64,000 bases of DNA from Primulina eburnea. Taxonomy: Eukaryota > Streptophyta > Magnoliopsida > Lamiales > Gesneriaceae. The stretch covers positions 36,252,682 to 36,316,681 of the forward strand of contig NC_133104.1 in the NCBI RefSeq assembly GCF_022965805.1. The letters are read 5' to 3'. Shown here piece by piece: positions 10,038 to 19,856 of this stretch; positions within the stretch are counted from its first letter, which is position 1, and every line of letters begins with the position of its first letter. The notes under the pieces are model-generated. The model was not told the DNA's origin, did no database searches, and was given only the letters and a program-made list of their open reading frames with translations. A program made the position numbers and the translations under genes.

Positions 10038-12670
10038 ATGGCGAATCAAACTCCCGCTCATATGCTGAATTCAATGGCTATCAACTTCGGATCCATTCTA
10101 TATTTCGGCGACGCTGATGTCAAGAACGTCTTTCAAAAACTCGAGACTACTGGGTTAAGGACATTCTTGGGTCAATCATCACAAGAGATCTACCCCAAAG
10201 AACTTCAGGAATTCTACTCTAGCAGTATGATCAATTCTGATGGAAACATCGCTTCTACTATCAATGGTCAGTTGCTGACCATCTCTGAAGATTACTTTGG
10301 AGAAATATTTTCTTTACCGTTTGATGGACTGGCACACCTCTCTGATGTTAAAGCATCTGACGTTGAAGAAATACAAACCTCACTTTCTGCCGATGGACGG
10401 AAAATCAAAGTTTCCGATCCAAAGAAGGAGCTGAAGCACGAGGTTCAGTTACTTGCTGATATAGTCGCCAAAGGGATTTTGGCGAAAGCTGGATCTTTTG
10501 CTGCACTTACGTTGGAAAAATTTCAAGTCATTTCTATCATTGTGGCTGAACGTAAACTCAACTGGAAGCATCTTATATTCAATATTTTAAAGAATATGTT
10601 TCTATCATCCAAACAGTCCAAAGGCTTTGCAGTGAAACTGAGCTATCTACTGAAAGTGAAGGGGTTGTGGCAGATGATTCAGAAAAATCATCCAAATTCA
10701 AAGTCTTCAATACGACGAATACTATGCCACTCAAGACCAAATTGGACATTTCTCCTGCTCAGTTGGTAAAGATAAAACAGGAGATTGGGACTCAACATAC
10801 GGCTCCTAAATCAGTGAAAAAGGACAAGACATTGGCTCAACTGAAGTCAGCAAAAAGGAAATTAGTTGTGGGTGAATCCAATTCAGAGAAAACTCCTTCC
10901 CCAAAGATCGCCAAGAAACCAAGAACCCAGAGGATTAAACCAACAACTACAGAGGAATCTATTCCTACTGACAAGCTAATATCTTCAGATGCTCAGCAAC
11001 CAATTGAAGTAGTTCCTCTGAAGATCATCTCACCAAAAAAATCAGCTGGTGCAAAGAAAGAAACAGTTAGGATCAAAGCTCCTCTGATTAATATTATTCG
11101 TCCTACTATTCTGGCACCTGCCCGAATATTATAGAACGGGTGGATACTACTCAAACTGGTCTGGAAATTCCACACATCCTCAGGTCTGATAAAGGCAAGG
11201 GCAAATTGATTGAAGAGCCCAGGCCATCCAATACCATTCAAACCCACATTGACCTTGTTTGGGTTACGGTTAATGATTTTGCAGCATCAAAACTTCAACC
11301 CTATGATGCTTGGACAACCTATCATACTCATATTTTTGCCAAGCAACTGAGAAAAAAATCACAGCTGAACAAGTTCATCAAACTGGAAGCTTTTGTCCTC
11401 AAGATGGTCAAAGCTGCCACAATTGTTCAATCTCTGGAGAGAAAAATATATTTGTTTGATCAGATGAGAGTCAAGAATTTAGCACAAATTATTGACAAAC
11501 TGAAGGCTAACTACGTTCCAACAAATCCTACTGCCTATGCTGATCATGCGGTGATTACTCAACTAGACACCGATCTGATTGGCTTGCTATCTCAGATAAA
11601 GTTTTGGGAAATGGATCAAGAGTTAGTCCTTCATAAAGGAGATCCAGACGATGATGAACATGAAATAGTTGAAGAACCTTCCTCTCAGCAGAAAGAGTCA
11701 TCCTCAGAACAGGCTATTATTCCAACTGAAGAGCCAGTTTAGGATATGTCTCAATCACCTACTGGTGAACATCAAATGTACACTGAAGCAGAATTATTTT
11801 TCGCAAAAACTGATTAAATTATTCAAGCAGTGGTGCAAGAATCCCAATTGAGTGAACCTATTTCTGATAAAGTTGATCACCCCGTTGATCAAATCAATCC
11901 AGAGGTTCCTATATCTTCAGAAGCACTAGTTCAGCCAGATTTATCTGTTGAACAAGCTATTCCAACTGTTGTGCCAATTGATTCCCAAGATCATGCTCTA
12001 GAGGCACCAGTTTTGGCTCATCAGACTCTATTATTCCTCAAGGCAGCTCATCTGATGATCAGAATCCACTCCACCTCAAGTTCCAGAAGAAATTGCTGCA
12101 ACAATCACTTCAGTTCAGAATGTTGATGAAACAGTAGCAACTGACCAAGAGTTGGTCATATTTGATCAAACCACAAGAGGACTGGAAACCTCTCATCAGT
12201 CTCCTCCTCCATCCTCATTAGATTTTGATCTTGTCCTTGAAGAAATTTAGAATATGCAGAATAGTATGAATCAGATGCTCTCAGCCATCTCAAAGATTCA
12301 GAATACGCAACTGTCTCACACTTTAAAGTTGGAACACTCTCAACAGTTCAAATCCGAAAAGCTGAAGGCTATCCAAACTGCTATTACCTCTCTCTCATAT
12401 GCAGTTGAAGAAATCCATAAGAACAAGGGGATAGCCTTGAGTCTCACTGCAACTCAAAACTCTATTAACAAACGAGTTGACAGTGTTGAGACACTCGTCT
12501 CCAGAAAGATATATTTGCTACAAGTCGCAATGACCTCTGCTATCGAAAACATTTCCACTTCTGTCCGGCTTCTATCTACTGACGTTCGGAAATTATCTGT
12601 CAAGATGGAGCTGTTTGAAAAAAAAGGGGAAGAGCTCAAAGAGATTTTAGAACAGCAGAAGAAATCTTAA
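10038..12670 (+). pseudogene. Sense accessory ORF in the envelope-like position of the Sirevirus (frameshifted)
   Basis: Starts MANQTPAHMLNSMAINFGSI and reads for 243 codons. It then continues in other frames from about 10667, 11140 and 12100, with stops at 11740 and about 11815, to KKS at 12670: roughly 870 residues in all. The first 220 residues are a globular, hydrophobic/helical domain (TINGQLLTISEDYFGEIFSLP; AKAGSFAALTLEKF) that resembles abundant plant retroelement proteins I recall from Gesneriaceae. The middle is Lys/Pro/Ser-rich and disordered (KKPRTQRIKPTT). The last about 140 residues (12254-12670) look like a long coiled coil. No signal peptide or convincing membrane segment was seen, so 'envelope-like' describes position only. 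Confidence 0.6.
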
Positions 12671-12790
12671 AAAGCAGTAGTCTTTCTTGTATTTGTGAAG
12701 AATATGAGTTCAGTTGATCTACTTCTTATTTTATCTACTATGAGTTCAGTTATTCGGTTTACTTTTACTCTAGTTTTGTCAAAATACCAT

Positions 12791-12802
12791 AAAGGGGGAA
12801 AT
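12791..12802 (+). other. Polypurine tract of the Sirevirus
   Basis: AAAGGGGGAAAT directly precedes the 3' LTR and would prime plus-strand DNA synthesis. Confidence 0.85.
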
Positions 12803-13782
12803 TGTTGGAAACTTAATTCCGGTGTTTGACAAAAGATAAACCAACTAAACTAAGCAACTGAATCCAACTAACTGATCGACGCAACTGAAATATAACTGAA
12901 CAGATGTTTCTCTATCAAGCTGCTCTTTCAGCTGAACATCTCTTCAGTCATTCTCGTCAACTGACTCTTTACTAGCTGATCTCTCAGCTATACACATCAT
13001 CAGTTGAAAACGATAACCGACAAATAGTACAACTACCTGCAACTAGTAGTGGAACGCCGCATTTCAGAATGAGCAGTGTACGACTTTCAGAGTATATCGA
13101 CGTGGAAATCAACGGTTAGAATATTCAAATATCCTTTAATGGTACCGTTGAGAGAGAAGCCTATAAATAATCGAAGGTAGTAGCTGAAGACAATACGACT
13201 GATTTCAGCTATTACATTCTACTTGTTGTTACGCTGCTAAAATATCCACTCACATTCAGAAGCTAAAAGCTCACGTTTACTAGTTATATCAGTAGCATTC
13301 AAGGCTACATTCTTGAGCTTAAATAGAACTTGGTAATCTTTGATAGTTTTTCTAAGTTGTGCTAAGATCAGTTACTATCTGTAAAAGTGTTATATACTAA
13401 GAGTTTCAGTTGTGGCAAAGTGATAAGTCCAAACTGAAGTGGGTCAGTACAGTATCTTGTATTTGATCAAAGTCTTTTAGTGGATATCCTATCTTCGTGA
13501 TAGAAGGGGTGACGTAGGAGTTATTCAAGTCTCCGAACATCCAGAAACAAATTGTGTTATCTTTACTTCAGTCGTTACTTTTCAGTTAGATACTCTATCT
13601 TTCAGCCAGTTTATTTTCCGCAACTGTTTCATTCAGTTTAACTGATTGTCATTGACCGACGGGATACCTAGTATCAGTTTGTAACAAAACTGAACTCATA
13701 TTGTCGAACAATATTTAAATTTGAGGAGTGTTTATTCAACCCCGATTCTAAACACTCTTTATTCGTTTAACCGATCCTTTCA
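12803..13782 (+). repeat. 3' LTR of the Sirevirus
   Basis: 980 bp, TGTTGGAAAC...CCTTTCA, colinear with 1051-2028 with scattered substitutions (for example GATAAACTAACTGAAC versus GATAAACCAACTAAAC). It is followed by CAAAA, the second TSD copy. TATAAATA at 13162-13169. Confidence 0.92.
13489..13520 (+). other. Conserved hairpin plus 18-mer (3' LTR copy)
   Basis: Same CTATC/GATAG stem and GAAGGGGTGACGTAGGAG as in the 5' LTR. Confidence 0.7.
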
Positions 13783-16454
13783 CAAAAGCATAAATAAATA
13801 GTCTTAAAAAACTTTTAACGTAAATCGTAATCATAAATTATAAGTGCGGAAAAGTAGTAGCTCTGGTCCTCGGGTTGTGTGCACCTTCAGTCCAGCCAAA
13901 TCAAGCATCAAGACCTCCCTCAACCTCACTTCAGACCTAATGAGTCTAAAGACTCAATACACCATAATCTTGATAACAAGTATATGTTTAAAATCACATG
14001 TAACAGTGAAAGATACCTTTGCGTATAAAAATAGCATTTTCATGATATGCAAACATAAACCTTAACATTTTTCCTTTTTTCCTAAACATAACATGACATA
14101 AAACCTTTAATCATGATCGTAAATATTTTTCTTTATTGAATTAAGATCGTTAATTGTGACTTTCCTCAATCTTTAAAAGTCGATGGATCCATCTACATGA
14201 AACCACAGTACTGGGTAGCAGGGACATCAGCGACATAAGATCGTCAACTAAGCCTTGGCATATCCTCAATCATATCCTCATATCCTCATTAGTCACAATT
14301 ATTTCACTTTCATCAATGTTTCATATTTTCAACACTTAATAAAATCATGCACAAATATCATTTTTCTTTTGAAACCAAGCATGCAACATATATTTTAAAT
14401 GTTGTCCTTAACTCATTAAAATCCAATAGACAACTAAAACTCATAATTTAACCATGTAAAATTTCATAAACATTTTAAAAATAATCATAATATCATAAAA
14501 ACAACATTTAGAGCACTGTCATGACCTTTACTAATTTTTAGGTGTAAAAAGACCATTTTACCCCTAGACATGTCATTTTACATTTTTGACTATTTCTTGA
14601 TTTCATTGACCCTAAAATGTCCCAATAATTATTTAAGCTTAAATTAAAATTCTCATAATTTTATTTAGCTTAAAAACGAGACTTTTTAATTTATCTTTAA
14701 TCAATCTTTTGACGGTGTTTTAATCTCGAAAAATCTCAAACTTTAAAAAATAATTCCTAAACTTAAAACTTAGACTTTTTATATCATTTTAGCCCTCATG
14801 AACCACGACTCGACCCTCGCGATCTGTGTTTCGATTATTTTAGCTTTTAAAGAAACCCTAACTTGACCTAGTTGATTCGACCCCGAGCCATGGTCCGATT
14901 TTCACGAACCACACCCAAGCCAAGCTGGACCAACTGCTGACCAACACCCTTAGGCACCCCATTGGACCCTAGGAACTCACAGAAACCGCCCCTAGCCCCA
15001 TAACCAAACCACATCAACTTTCACATGAAGTGGCCGAGAAACCCATGTAGACAAGGACTCATGTTTAGGTGCCTAGGACACTAACAATCGACTCGGCTCT
15101 CAAACCAGCCTCTCCAGCACTTATCTAGGACCCTTAGGACGCACCCTAGCCCAGCCCTATAACCCCAGGCCGAGCCCTTGACTCCTGCACAAGCCTGCAA
15201 CCTGCGCGTGCCTCTTGCCACTCTCGGGTAGGAGTCTTAGCCCAGCCCTTAACTCGAGTCCTATCCTGGCTAGGACTCTCCCCCTGACCCTTACCCGACC
15301 TTGGCTAGCCCCTGGACTCAAGTCGTGACCAAGCAAGCCATTTACTTCCCACAACCGTGCCCTTCAATCCCTTGTGACAGATTTTCGAACCAACCCTCTA
15401 CCATCTTGCGTGCAGCCCTTAAGTCGTGGGTTAGGGGCGTTTAAACACTCCTAAAAGCTTCTCTTTTAGTGACACTATTATGGCAGCCTCTTCATGCATC
15501 AATATATCAAGTTTTGGAACCAAATTCATGAGTTTAGCATATGTATAGGCATAATCACAAAAATATTAATAAGGGGATCATGTTTATCATACAAATATAA
15601 TTTCAAACGATAATATGATGTGATAGACGAGAAAAAGAGATGTATGGCGTGCCTTTGCGCTTTAAACGCACGATTGTTCGTTGACGATTTGCGAAGCCAT
15701 ACATGACATGTCTCGATTTTTGTTCCAACAACCGGCCTTTGAAATCCCTACCAACATACTGGCGCTTGAGTTCAGCGGATGGAGAAGCTTTGGACACCAT
15801 GCGCTGCCAGAAATTTTATTATGGCTTCGTCTTGGCCTTCTCTACAATTTTTGTATTGAAAAGATTTTGAAATTCATGATGGATTTTACCGAGTTGAAAA
15901 AAAAAATTATTGTTATTTGGCTTAATTCGGCCGTCCAAAACATTTTTTTTCCGATGATTGTGAGAATAAATGGCCGACAACATTTGTAAACTCTAGAATA
16001 TTTTGAACACTTTTTATCAAAACCGAAGTGAATGCTGTTAAAGAAGAATGTGTAACTAAAGCTAAAGATAGCTACCTGAGAACAAACTTTCTTGAATTTT
16101 TACATAATTTTTCTTCACAAATCTTTGTTTTCTGGGCTAAACATGCTTGGAATAAGACTTATTTATAGCAAGAAAGTAGAGTGGGTGAGTTAAGCTTATT
16201 TGAGCATCATTTGGCAAGTGTTTGTCTAACTTGGTGACACTTATTTCATTTAAATTAGTGACACCCATTCTCCATTGATTTATTTATTAATAGAAAAATT
16301 TAAATTAATTAAAATTTTATTTAATATATTTTATATTTTATAATGTTCAATTTATTAATATTTATTTTTAGGATAATAAAATTCTCTTTAATTTATTATT
16401 ATCTGGAAGCATTTTTATTTTTTCATTACGAACATTTTAGAAATCAAGTAGATT

Positions 16455-16509
16455 AACGTGTAAGAAAAGTATTTATATTTATAGATTAACGTGTATAGAA
16501 AAGTATTTA

Positions 16510-16518
<9 letters not shown>
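16455..16518. repeat. Two-copy tandem repeat of about 32 bp
   Basis: AGATTAACGTGTA(T)AGAAAAGTATTTATATTTAT occurs twice in a row, differing by a 1 bp insertion, and runs into the AT microsatellite. Confidence 0.75.

Positions 16519-16569
<51 letters not shown>
16514..16569. repeat. (AT)n microsatellite
   Basis: About 28 uninterrupted TA units at the tail of the Ty3 LTR. Such runs are length-unstable and prone to assembly error. Confidence 0.95.
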
Positions 16570-16572
<3 letters not shown>

Positions 16573-16689
16573 CAATTCTTTTGTTAGACTATATAATTTT
16601 ATTTATTTGTTATTATTATTGTTGATATTATTATTCTTATCAATTTATTAAATTTTTATTAAACACCTCAAGATTTTTGGGATGTTACA

Positions 16690-17058
16690 ATATAATTCAA
16701 AATTAAAATGTACGATATATTTGTATATCGTAATTACATATACTATATATACGTCAAGTTGTTCAATTTGATTGATTAATTGAATTATGGTTTTGGTGTT
16801 TCGTATTATCGTTTGTGCAAGTGAAAATTGTTAAGACATATGCTCCAAATGCAAAAAAGAGACACACAAATCATAGCACACATATAACAAATAGTACGGA
16901 TGTTTGGCTCATAGATTTGAGTGCAATCAATCGTCTCCGACTATGGATCAAAAAAGTTTTATATGTTATACCGTCTCTCTGCATATTTTTTTGACGGAAT
17001 CACACGCTTGCTAGATCTCCCTTGATTCTCTCTATTTTACTTCGAATTATGGTAGAAC
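16690..17058. other. Intergenic AT-rich DNA
   Basis: No gene or repeat structure recognised. The final AGAAC (17054-17058) is the left TSD of the solo LTR that follows. Confidence 0.5.
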
Positions 17059-18162
17059 TTGTTAGAGTAGATGCCCTGCAAGCCACCTGTTGGCTAGAGA
17101 TTTTATTGAATCAGTTGTAATAAAAAATCTTTATTTTAATATAATTCATTATTTTATGGTTTGTTATTTCCTTATATGTATACCCATGTTATCAAATATA
17201 GATAAAGACCTTGATTATACTTTAATACAAATGAATCATAATTCGATGTTGAAACTCATTTGTAAACACTGTATGATCTAAATTAGTTCCTAGTCGATTC
17301 AGCCGTCTAAAACATGGATAAATGTCGCTTGAGCTCGAGACTAGCATCTGTGATGTTGTGTACTGTATTTCTTGATAAGGGCATAGAGATGTCCAAACAT
17401 GCAGGTGGGTAGTCATATGATGATTATACCGAACAACTCTCCCTCGAACTTTCCAAGTGGTTATCATTTATCGAGAGGATAAGTCCGTGGTTATGATTGT
17501 ACATCATTAGTCCTTACGACCTGGGACAACACTGAGGCTCTATATGCTAGGACTGTGCTTTGACTCGTTTATCGGCTCCAGGAGAGTCATCAGGTGGCGA
17601 TGTTGGGTATAGTTGCGACACATATAGGAGCCAGTGCATTGTAGTCGGGGATTCACCGCTCACCTGCGGGTGTGGATATCCTATGTGATCTGATGAAATA
17701 ATAGTGCATGGAATCTCTGGCCAGAGTACGAGATGACACGCGATGACATTATTATAGTTATCACATAATTGTTGAATTAATATGCAACCCTCGATGAACC
17801 AATCCTTGATTCTTCTTTCCAAGGTTAAGCCGCCTCTCGTTTTAGTCTCCAACGTAAAAACTCTTCCATTTTTCTAGTGCAATTTGGAAGAGGAACATAC
17901 CATCTATTCGTGGACTTGATAGGAGGATCAAACAAGGACTCCCTTGAAGAAAGTTCGTAGGGATTCATTAAGAGCAAATCCCTTTATACCAGATTAGTTG
18001 GAGCAACATGATTAATTCACAAAGGTATAATTTTCTAACATCCTATGAATGTTTATGATAAAATCATACGGGCGCCCAAATCAAAACATATTTTGATTGT
18101 TAAAAATAAATAAATTTTAAAACTTCCGCTGCGTTTGGGAGCGCAGAAAACCCAGATCCAAC
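17059..18162 (+). mobile_element. Solo LTR, probably Ty1/copia
   Basis: About 1.1 kb starting (T)TGTTAGAGTAGATGCCC and ending CCCAGATCCAAC(A), flanked by AGAAC on both sides (17054-17058 and 18163-18167). There is no PBS after it and no internal region, as expected after LTR-LTR recombination. Phrases such as GTAGTCGGGGATTCACCGC and TGGATATCCTATGTGATC are ones I associate with a widespread plant copia LTR. Confidence 0.75.
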
Positions 18163-18784
18163 AGAACATCCATCACCCGCTCGGCCATGGCATCACAAAG
18201 CTGCATCTGCATGCGAAATTGGAATGCCAGATAGGGAAATCGCCAGCTTCTCCAAGTAACAAGGGTGAAGTGTGTGTTAAAATGTGTTGCAGTGTGTGTT
18301 TTTGGGTGAAACGAGCCTCTTTATATTTTGAATTTCCAAACATAGCTGTCTGATTTATTTTAAATTCTCGTGCCAGCATGGCTCAGTTGATTCGATATAG
18401 CTCAATTCATATTTTCAATACACAATTTAATCTTTCTGAGACAATAATTATTTTGAATTAAGATTGAAAATAATTATTTTGGAATTAGCAATTAATTTCA
18501 AAGGCTTACATTTGATTTTTATTTTTAAAAATAAAAGAACAATACCACCAACTATAATAAATCTGTAAATAATCCAATTTGATATATTTTAAAATTTTAA
18601 TATTTCAGTATTATCATTGTTTCTAAAAAACCAAAATATCTATCAACGAGAGTTAAATTATAATTTTATTGCTGGAGCTTTTTGCTGAAATTTCTACGTT
18701 TCCACTAAGGAGCGAGCATTTTAAAAATTGTGAGCGGTTTGATCAAAACTTGATTTGAATAAATTTGAATTTGAATTATTTATA
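18163..18784. other. Intergenic DNA, no gene recognised
   Basis: Short overlapping open frames on both strands at 18135-18379 show no domain. The rest is AT-rich. Confidence 0.5.
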
Positions 18785-19540
18785 CTCAAGTAGCTCGCGA
18801 GTTAATCTGATAATTATATATTGAGTTGGGTTGACAGAATAATATGATTTAAAATGCGTTAATTTCATTTATCAAGATTGATGTATAATTTGAGGTTGAT
18901 CTCTGTTTACGTTTCAAATATATTTGAGCGTATTGAGTAAAAGCTAGTGTAAATCAATGTTTTCCCTGTGAACTACTCGAGTAATTATATATCAAGTTGG
19001 GCTGACGGAATAATATAATTTAAAATGTGTTAATTTCATTTATCAAGCTCGATGTATTGTTTGAGATAGAGTTCTATTATGTTATAAATATTTGGCAAAA
19101 ACTTGTGTGAGACGGTCTCACGAGTCGTATTTTGTGAGACAGATATTTGTTTGGGTCATCCATGAAAAAGTATTATTTTTTATGCTAAAAGTATAACTTT
19201 TTATTGTGAATATGGGTAGGGTTGACACGTCTCACAGATTAAGATCTGTGAGACGGTCTTACATGAGACGCACTCTCAATATTTTGAGTTAGTCTCGTAT
19301 GAGACAGTCTCACGGATCATAATCTGTGAGACCGGTCAACCCTACCTATATTCACAATAAAAAGTAATACTCTTAACATAAAAAGTAATATTTTTTAATG
19401 GATCACCCAAATAAGAGATCCGTCTCACAAATACGATTCGTGAGATCGTCTCACACAAGTTTTTGTCAAATATTTTTGAGCGTTTTGAGAATGAGCTAAT
19501 ATAAATTAATATTTTCATGAGTCGATCTCGAAATTGAAAT
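18785..19540. repeat. Diverged two-copy direct repeat of about 185 bp, second copy split by a MITE
   Basis: Unit 1 (about 18795-18970) has GAGTTGGGTTGACAGAATAA, TTAATTTCATTTATCAAG and CAAATATATTTGAGCG. Unit 2 has the same phrases at 18986-19093 and resumes at 19468-19540 (CAAATATTTTTGAGCG) after the MITE. Confidence 0.65.
19094..19467. mobile_element. Inverted-dimer MITE upstream of the RAD5A-like gene
   Basis: 374 bp, almost entirely palindromic. The left end GGCAAAAACTTGTGTGAGAC and right end (reversed) GACAAAAACTTGTGTGAGAC continue as arms of about 180 bp with repeated GAGACGGTCTCAC motifs. It is flanked by an 8 bp duplication AAATATTT (19086-19093 and 19468-19475), the size made by hAT-type transposases. 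It encodes nothing. A monomeric relative lies at 46161-46348. It ends about 390 bp before the host ATG. Confidence 0.85.
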
Positions 19541-19856
19541 ATAATATTCTTCGAGCCAAAATATGAGTAATGAATTTAAGTCGAGACAAGAGTACCTTTT
19601 CGCAACCCCAGGAGCAAAGCTAATCCATTATTAACTTTTATAGATTTTTCTTGGATTTGGCGGGAATTGTATGTAGAATAAGGGTTTCTTTTTCTACAAT
19701 CCTTCCAAATCCCCAATTGAATCGAGAGTTTCTGTTCAACTATCGATTTTGTAGCTTAGTTATGAAAGTTAAATTCAAGATCCTTTAAGCTGTTATCAGA
19801 CAATTCCATGTGGAAATTTTCTTTTCTCTTTCTTCACAATCGCTAATCGTCGGCAA
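19476..19856 (+). promoter_or_regulatory. Proximal upstream region and 5' leader of the RAD5A-like gene
   Basis: Unique AT-rich DNA between the MITE and the start codon. No convincing TATA box was found. Pyrimidine-rich stretches (TTTCTTTTCTACAATCC near 19686; TTTTCTTTTCTCTTTCTTC at 19817-19835) are typical of plant leaders. The transcription start cannot be fixed from sequence. Confidence 0.45.

Larger units (their letters stand above)
1051..13782 (+). mobile_element. Sirevirus-type (SIRE/Maximus) Ty1/copia retrotransposon, full length but coding-defective
   Basis: A 12.7 kb element with LTRs of 978 and 980 bp, a tRNA-Met PBS, gag with zinc knuckle and long coiled-coil tail, pol in copia order (protease, integrase, reverse transcriptase, RNase H), a polypurine tract and a perfect 5 bp TSD CAAAA (1046-1050 and 13783-13787). 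The large gag, the about 1 kb LTRs and about 4 kb of extra sequence between pol and the 3' LTR fit the Sirevirus lineage of Ty1/copia. gag and pol carry several frameshifts and stops, so the element is not autonomous. It sits inside a minus-strand Ty3 LTR and carries a probable solo LTR in its leader. The two LTRs differ by scattered substitutions. Confidence 0.9.
13788..16689 (-). mobile_element. 5' LTR of the minus-strand Ty3/gypsy-like element, part 2
   Basis: Resumes after the Sirevirus TSD and ends GGGATGTTACA, which is TGTAACATCCC on the minus strand, a usual plant Ty3 LTR start. With part 1 the LTR is about 3.16 kb. That is long, so further hidden insertions are possible. A GC-richer block with many CCTAG/AGCCC words spans 14860-15460. 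Small open frames (15157-15354, 15603-15989) have no recognisable domain. The outer TSD cannot be tested because the partner LTR is outside the window. Confidence 0.6.

Noticed and set aside
10038..12670. True retroviral envelope gene
   Set aside because: No signal peptide, cleavage site or membrane anchor could be seen; only the position resembles env.
15157..15989. Small open frames in the Ty3 LTR
   Set aside because: Both strands open, no domain, within a region that is best explained as LTR.
18135..18379. Short frames downstream of the solo LTR
   Set aside because: Overlapping on both strands, no homology recognised, no promoter or splice signals.
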